27,493 nt of DNA from Verrucomicrobiota bacterium. GTDB lineage: Bacteria; Verrucomicrobiota; Verrucomicrobiia; Limisphaerales; AV2. Each line of letters starts with the position of its first letter. The first letter of the stretch is position 1. The notes beneath the pieces were generated by a model. That model did not search any database. It was not told the DNA's origin and saw only the letters and a list, made by a program, of their open reading frames with translations. This document shows, in pieces, positions 25,258 to 27,493 of the stretch. Made by a program: the position numbers and the translations under genes. The stretch spans positions 1 to 27,493 of the forward strand of contig QHOP01000301.1 of NCBI GenBank assembly GCA_003219345.1, read 5' to 3'.

Positions 25258-25410
25258 TGCACTGATAGTCAACTCGACAGACGGCTTTTGGGTTCGTTCA
25301 ATTTCCGGCGCATGACTCCCGGACAACACTCGTGCCGCGCTTTGCCGCGTTGTGTACGCTTGACTTTGCAAAAGCCTCAACCGAAAAGCAATGGCAAGGT
25401 GTCTAGCCTG
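25258..25410. promoter_or_regulatory. Divergent intergenic region, protease/DUF2851
   Basis: These 153 bases separate two outward-facing genes and must hold both promoters or their cores. TTGACT hexamers occur on each strand (plus strand near 25361; minus strand near 25268), but neither has a convincing -10 at the usual distance. No operator palindrome or terminator was seen. The call rests on gene orientation alone. Confidence 0.4.
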
Positions 25411-26871
25411 ATGCCCAATCTTTATGGTCAGTGGCGAGCGCCCGCTCAGGCCGCGCCCGCGCTGCGGGAGGCGGAAGAAGCCGCGCCGTCCGAACGATTG
25501 TTGCAACGTATCTGGCAGCATCAGCGGCTGCAGCGCGACCAACTGAAGACCTTGGACGGCCGGAAAGTGCGCGTTCTTCATCCCGGTTTCTGGAATCATG
25601 AAGCCGGACCTGATTTCCGCGGTGCCGTTGTGCAATTCGCCTGCGAACCGCCGCGCAGCGGCGATGTCGAAATCGATTTGCGCCCCGCCGGCTGGCGCGG
25701 CCACGGCCACGACCGCAATCCGGCTTACCAAATCGTGGTCCTGCACGTGGTCTGGGAGGCCGATTCAAGCGCCGCTTGCGCTTTGCCCACACTCGCGTTG
25801 AAGTCGCACCTGGACTCGCCGTTGAACGAACTCCGTTTGTGGTTAAGCCACGATGCGGACGCGCCCGGCCTGCTCGCCGGCCAATGCAGCGCGCCGTTGC
25901 GCGATCTGCCTGAAAACATTTTGCGCGAAGTGCTGCAGCAGGCGGCGCACCTTCGCCTGCAGCGCAAGGCGTCCGAATTCGCCGCCCGCGCCCGGCAGGT
26001 CGGCTGGGAACAATCGCTCTGGGAGGGTCTGTTCGCCGCGCTCGGTTACAAGCAAAACGTCTGGCCGATGCGGCGCGTCGCCGAGCTGCTGCCGCTCCTG
26101 CTTGCACGTGAATTGAACAAGCGCGGCGCGACGTTCGGGCTTCAGGCGCGCCTGCTCGGCGTGAGCGGCCTTCTGCCAAACGAACTGACCCGCGCCCGGG
26201 CCAGCGCGGACAATTACCTGCGCCGCGTCTGGGACCATTGGTGGCGCGAACGGGAGCAATTCGCCGATTTCATTCTGCCGCGCGCCCTCTGGCGGTTCAA
26301 CGGACTCCGTCCGGCCAACCATCCGCAACGCCGGCTCGCCCTCGCCGCGCATTGGCTCGATGCGGGAAATTTGCCGGACAAGTTGGAGCGATGGTTCAGC
26401 GCACCAATCCCGGACCAAAAACTTGAAGGGTCGTTGCTGAAAATCCTGCAAGCCGGACGCGACGACTTCTGGTCCTGGCACTGGACGTTGCGTTCGGCCC
26501 GAATGACGAAATCGCAACCGCTGCTCGGCGCGCAACGAGTGACGGACCTGGCCGTGAACGTGGTCCTGCCGTGGTTTTGGATGCGCGCCGTCGTGGGGAA
26601 GAGCGACGCGTTGCAACGAGCTGCCGAACATCGTTACTTCGCCTGGCCGAGATCCGAAGACAACGCCGTCTTACGCCTGGCGCGGCAACGTTTGCTGGGC
26701 GGCACGAAGGCCGGCGCGCTGCGCACTGCCGCCATGCAACAAGGGCTGTTGCAAATCGTCCGCGATTTCTGCGCACACTCCAACGCGCTCTGCGAAAACT
26801 GCCGCTTCCCAGAACTGGTGCGCGGCTTGAACGCCAGTTCAGGAGGTCATGACGTCGCCGATGAGCTTTGA
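25411..26871 (+). CDS. DUF2851 family protein
   Basis: A 486-residue cytoplasmic protein of the DUF2851 family, widespread in Bacteroidota and Verrucomicrobiota and of unknown role. Family hallmarks are ERLLQRIWQHQRL near the start, VRVLHPGFWNHEAGPDFRGA, SGDVEIDLRPAGWRGHGHDRNPAYQIVVLHVVWE, and the helical C-terminal half with RVTDLAVNVVLPWFWMRA. The HPG..N..AGPDF..A and GxVEIH/D..WxxHGH pattern suggests a metal-dependent, nuclease-like fold, but this is inference. The C-terminus has a Cys cluster (DFCAHSNALCENCRFP) that could bind zinc or iron. The ATG is preceded by AAGGTG; 41 open codons upstream look non-coding. Confidence 0.88.
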   Translation: MPNLYGQWRAPAQAAPALREAEEAAPSERLLQRIWQHQRLQRDQLKTLDGRKVRVLHPGFWNHEAGPDFRGAVVQFACEPPRSGDVEIDLRPAGWRGHGHDRNPAYQIVVLHVVWEADSSAACALPTLALKSHLDSPLNELRLWLSHDADAPGLLAGQCSAPLRDLPENILREVLQQAAHLRLQRKASEFAARARQVGWEQSLWEGLFAALGYKQNVWPMRRVAELLPLLLARELNKRGATFGLQARLLGVSGLLPNELTRARASADNYLRRVWDHWWREREQFADFILPRALWRFNGLRPANHPQRRLALAAHWLDAGNLPDKLERWFSAPIPDQKLEGSLLKILQAGRDDFWSWHWTLRSARMTKSQPLLGAQRVTDLAVNVVLPWFWMRAVVGKSDALQRAAEHRYFAWPRSEDNAVLRLARQRLLGGTKAGALRTAAMQQGLLQIVRDFCAHSNALCENCRFPELVRGLNASSGGHDVADEL

Positions 26872-27016
26872 AGCTGGCGAAGAGGCTGCCTGGTGTGGAG
26901 GAATTTTTGAAATTAGAATGGTTCCTGCGCTTTGGCTCCTGGTTGGACCAACTAATCCGGCGGCATCATTGCCGAATTTGGATTGCCCGCGCTGCTCAGT
27001 TCGAGGAAATAAAGCC

Positions 27017-27493
27017 ATGCCCAAAACTGCGCCTATCCTCGGACTGACGAGCGCGCTCGCGACGGCGTTCTTTTTCACACAAAACATAATGGCGGCGAAC
27101 TACGACCTGCTTATCCGCGACGGGACGATTTACGACGGCAGCGGCAGGGCGCCAGTTGTCGGTGATGTGGCCATCAACGGCGACAGCATCGTGGCGGTCG
27201 GCAAACCGACCGACGCGCGCGGCAAAACTGAAATTGACGCCAGCGGGCTCGCCGTCGCGCCCGGCTTCATCAACATGCTCAGTTGGGCCAACGAATCGCT
27301 CATCCAGGACGGCCGTTCGCAGAGCGGCATTCGCCAGGGCGTCACGCTTGAGGTTATGGGCGAGGGCGAATCGATGGGTCCGCTCAACGACACGATGAAA
27401 AAGGAGATGCACGAAAGTCAGGGCGACATCAAATTCGATGTCAAATGGACGACGCTCGGCGACTATCTCGATTACCTCGTTCAGCGCGGCATT
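27017..27493 (+). CDS. D-aminoacylase-like amidohydrolase, 3'-truncated, no HxH
   Basis: The first 159 residues of a secreted amidohydrolase-superfamily protein; the gene continues past the window. GAGGA lies 8 bases before the ATG. A signal peptide (ILGLTSALATAFFFTQNIMAA) precedes YDLLIRDGTIYDGSGRAPVVGDVAINGDSIVAVG, the usual beta-sandwich start of N-acyl-D-amino-acid deacylases. The segment that normally reads GFID-x-H-x-H is instead APGFINMLSWANESLI, so the two N-terminal metal-binding histidines are absent. RSQSGIRQGVTLEVMGEGESMGP follows, as in a recurring subgroup with this change. Catalysis may use another metal arrangement or be lost. Confidence 0.87.
   Translation, partial: MPKTAPILGLTSALATAFFFTQNIMAANYDLLIRDGTIYDGSGRAPVVGDVAINGDSIVAVGKPTDARGKTEIDASGLAVAPGFINMLSWANESLIQDGRSQSGIRQGVTLEVMGEGESMGPLNDTMKKEMHESQGDIKFDVKWTTLGDYLDYLVQRGI

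Noticed and set aside
25258..25746. Extended N-terminus for the HtrA-type protease
   Set aside because: It would run through the divergent DUF2851 gene and bury the signal peptide in the middle of the protein.
26499..26513. Fifteen-base match to the GAATGACGAAAT repeat inside DUF2851
   Set aside because: It encodes ARMTKS within a stretch that reads as normal for the family, and no inverted arm follows; chance match to a short unit.
1..27493. CRISPR array, transposase or integrase
   Set aside because: No regularly spaced identical repeats and no transposase or recombinase motifs were seen in any frame; the GAATGACGAAT elements have irregular spacing and inverted arms.

Overview
The window looks like chromosomal DNA of a free-living Gram-negative bacterium, most likely a Verrucomicrobiota member of the Pedosphaera/Limisphaerales type. 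The basis is high GC, outer-membrane proteins (RND efflux set, alginate-export-type barrel), a DUF2851 gene, a DUF4340/GldG/ABC operon, a Dabb protein, and intergenic GAATGACGAAT-type repeats of a kind I associate with that phylum. This assignment is inference, not a database match.

Left part (1-6808). A YtcJ-like amidohydrolase enters from the left edge. An oxidoreductase operon follows: zinc alcohol dehydrogenase, AraC-type regulator overlapping it by ATGA, and a small cupin. Directly after the cupin sits a compact type II restriction-modification module: Vsr mismatch endonuclease, C5-cytosine methyltransferase and GIY-YIG nuclease, each overlapping the next. To its right are remnants: the last codons of a second, diverged cupin; an aldo/keto reductase reduced by an in-frame internal deletion to 48 codons; and a 27-codon ORF with a good ribosome binding site. 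The module appears to have landed in, or recombined into, a cupin/aldo-keto reductase locus that then decayed.

Middle (6809-15641). A tripartite RND efflux system (lipoprotein adaptor, HAE1-type pump, outer-membrane lipoprotein) is followed by an alginate-export-family barrel, all on +. The pump gene is bracketed by two copies of a GAATGACGAAT/TTCGTCATTC inverted-repeat element. The second copy encodes the hydrophobic N-terminus of the outer-membrane protein. Then come a Dabb protein (-) and the undecaprenyl-diphosphatase UppP (+).

Right part (15662-25257, all -). The transcription order is HtrA/Deg-type protease, ABC ATPase, ABC-2 permease, GldG-like protein, DUF4340 protein with four internal repeats, and a 1041-residue AsmA-like protein. 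The last five are nearly contiguous and probably form one cell-envelope operon: a Gld-type ABC unit with two large exoplasmic proteins and an AsmA-like protein. A divergent DUF2851 gene and the start of a D-aminoacylase-like gene lacking the usual HxH close the window.

The most interesting items are the decayed locus around the restriction module, the repeat that supplies a signal peptide, and the DUF4340/GldG/ABC/AsmA operon, whose function is not established.
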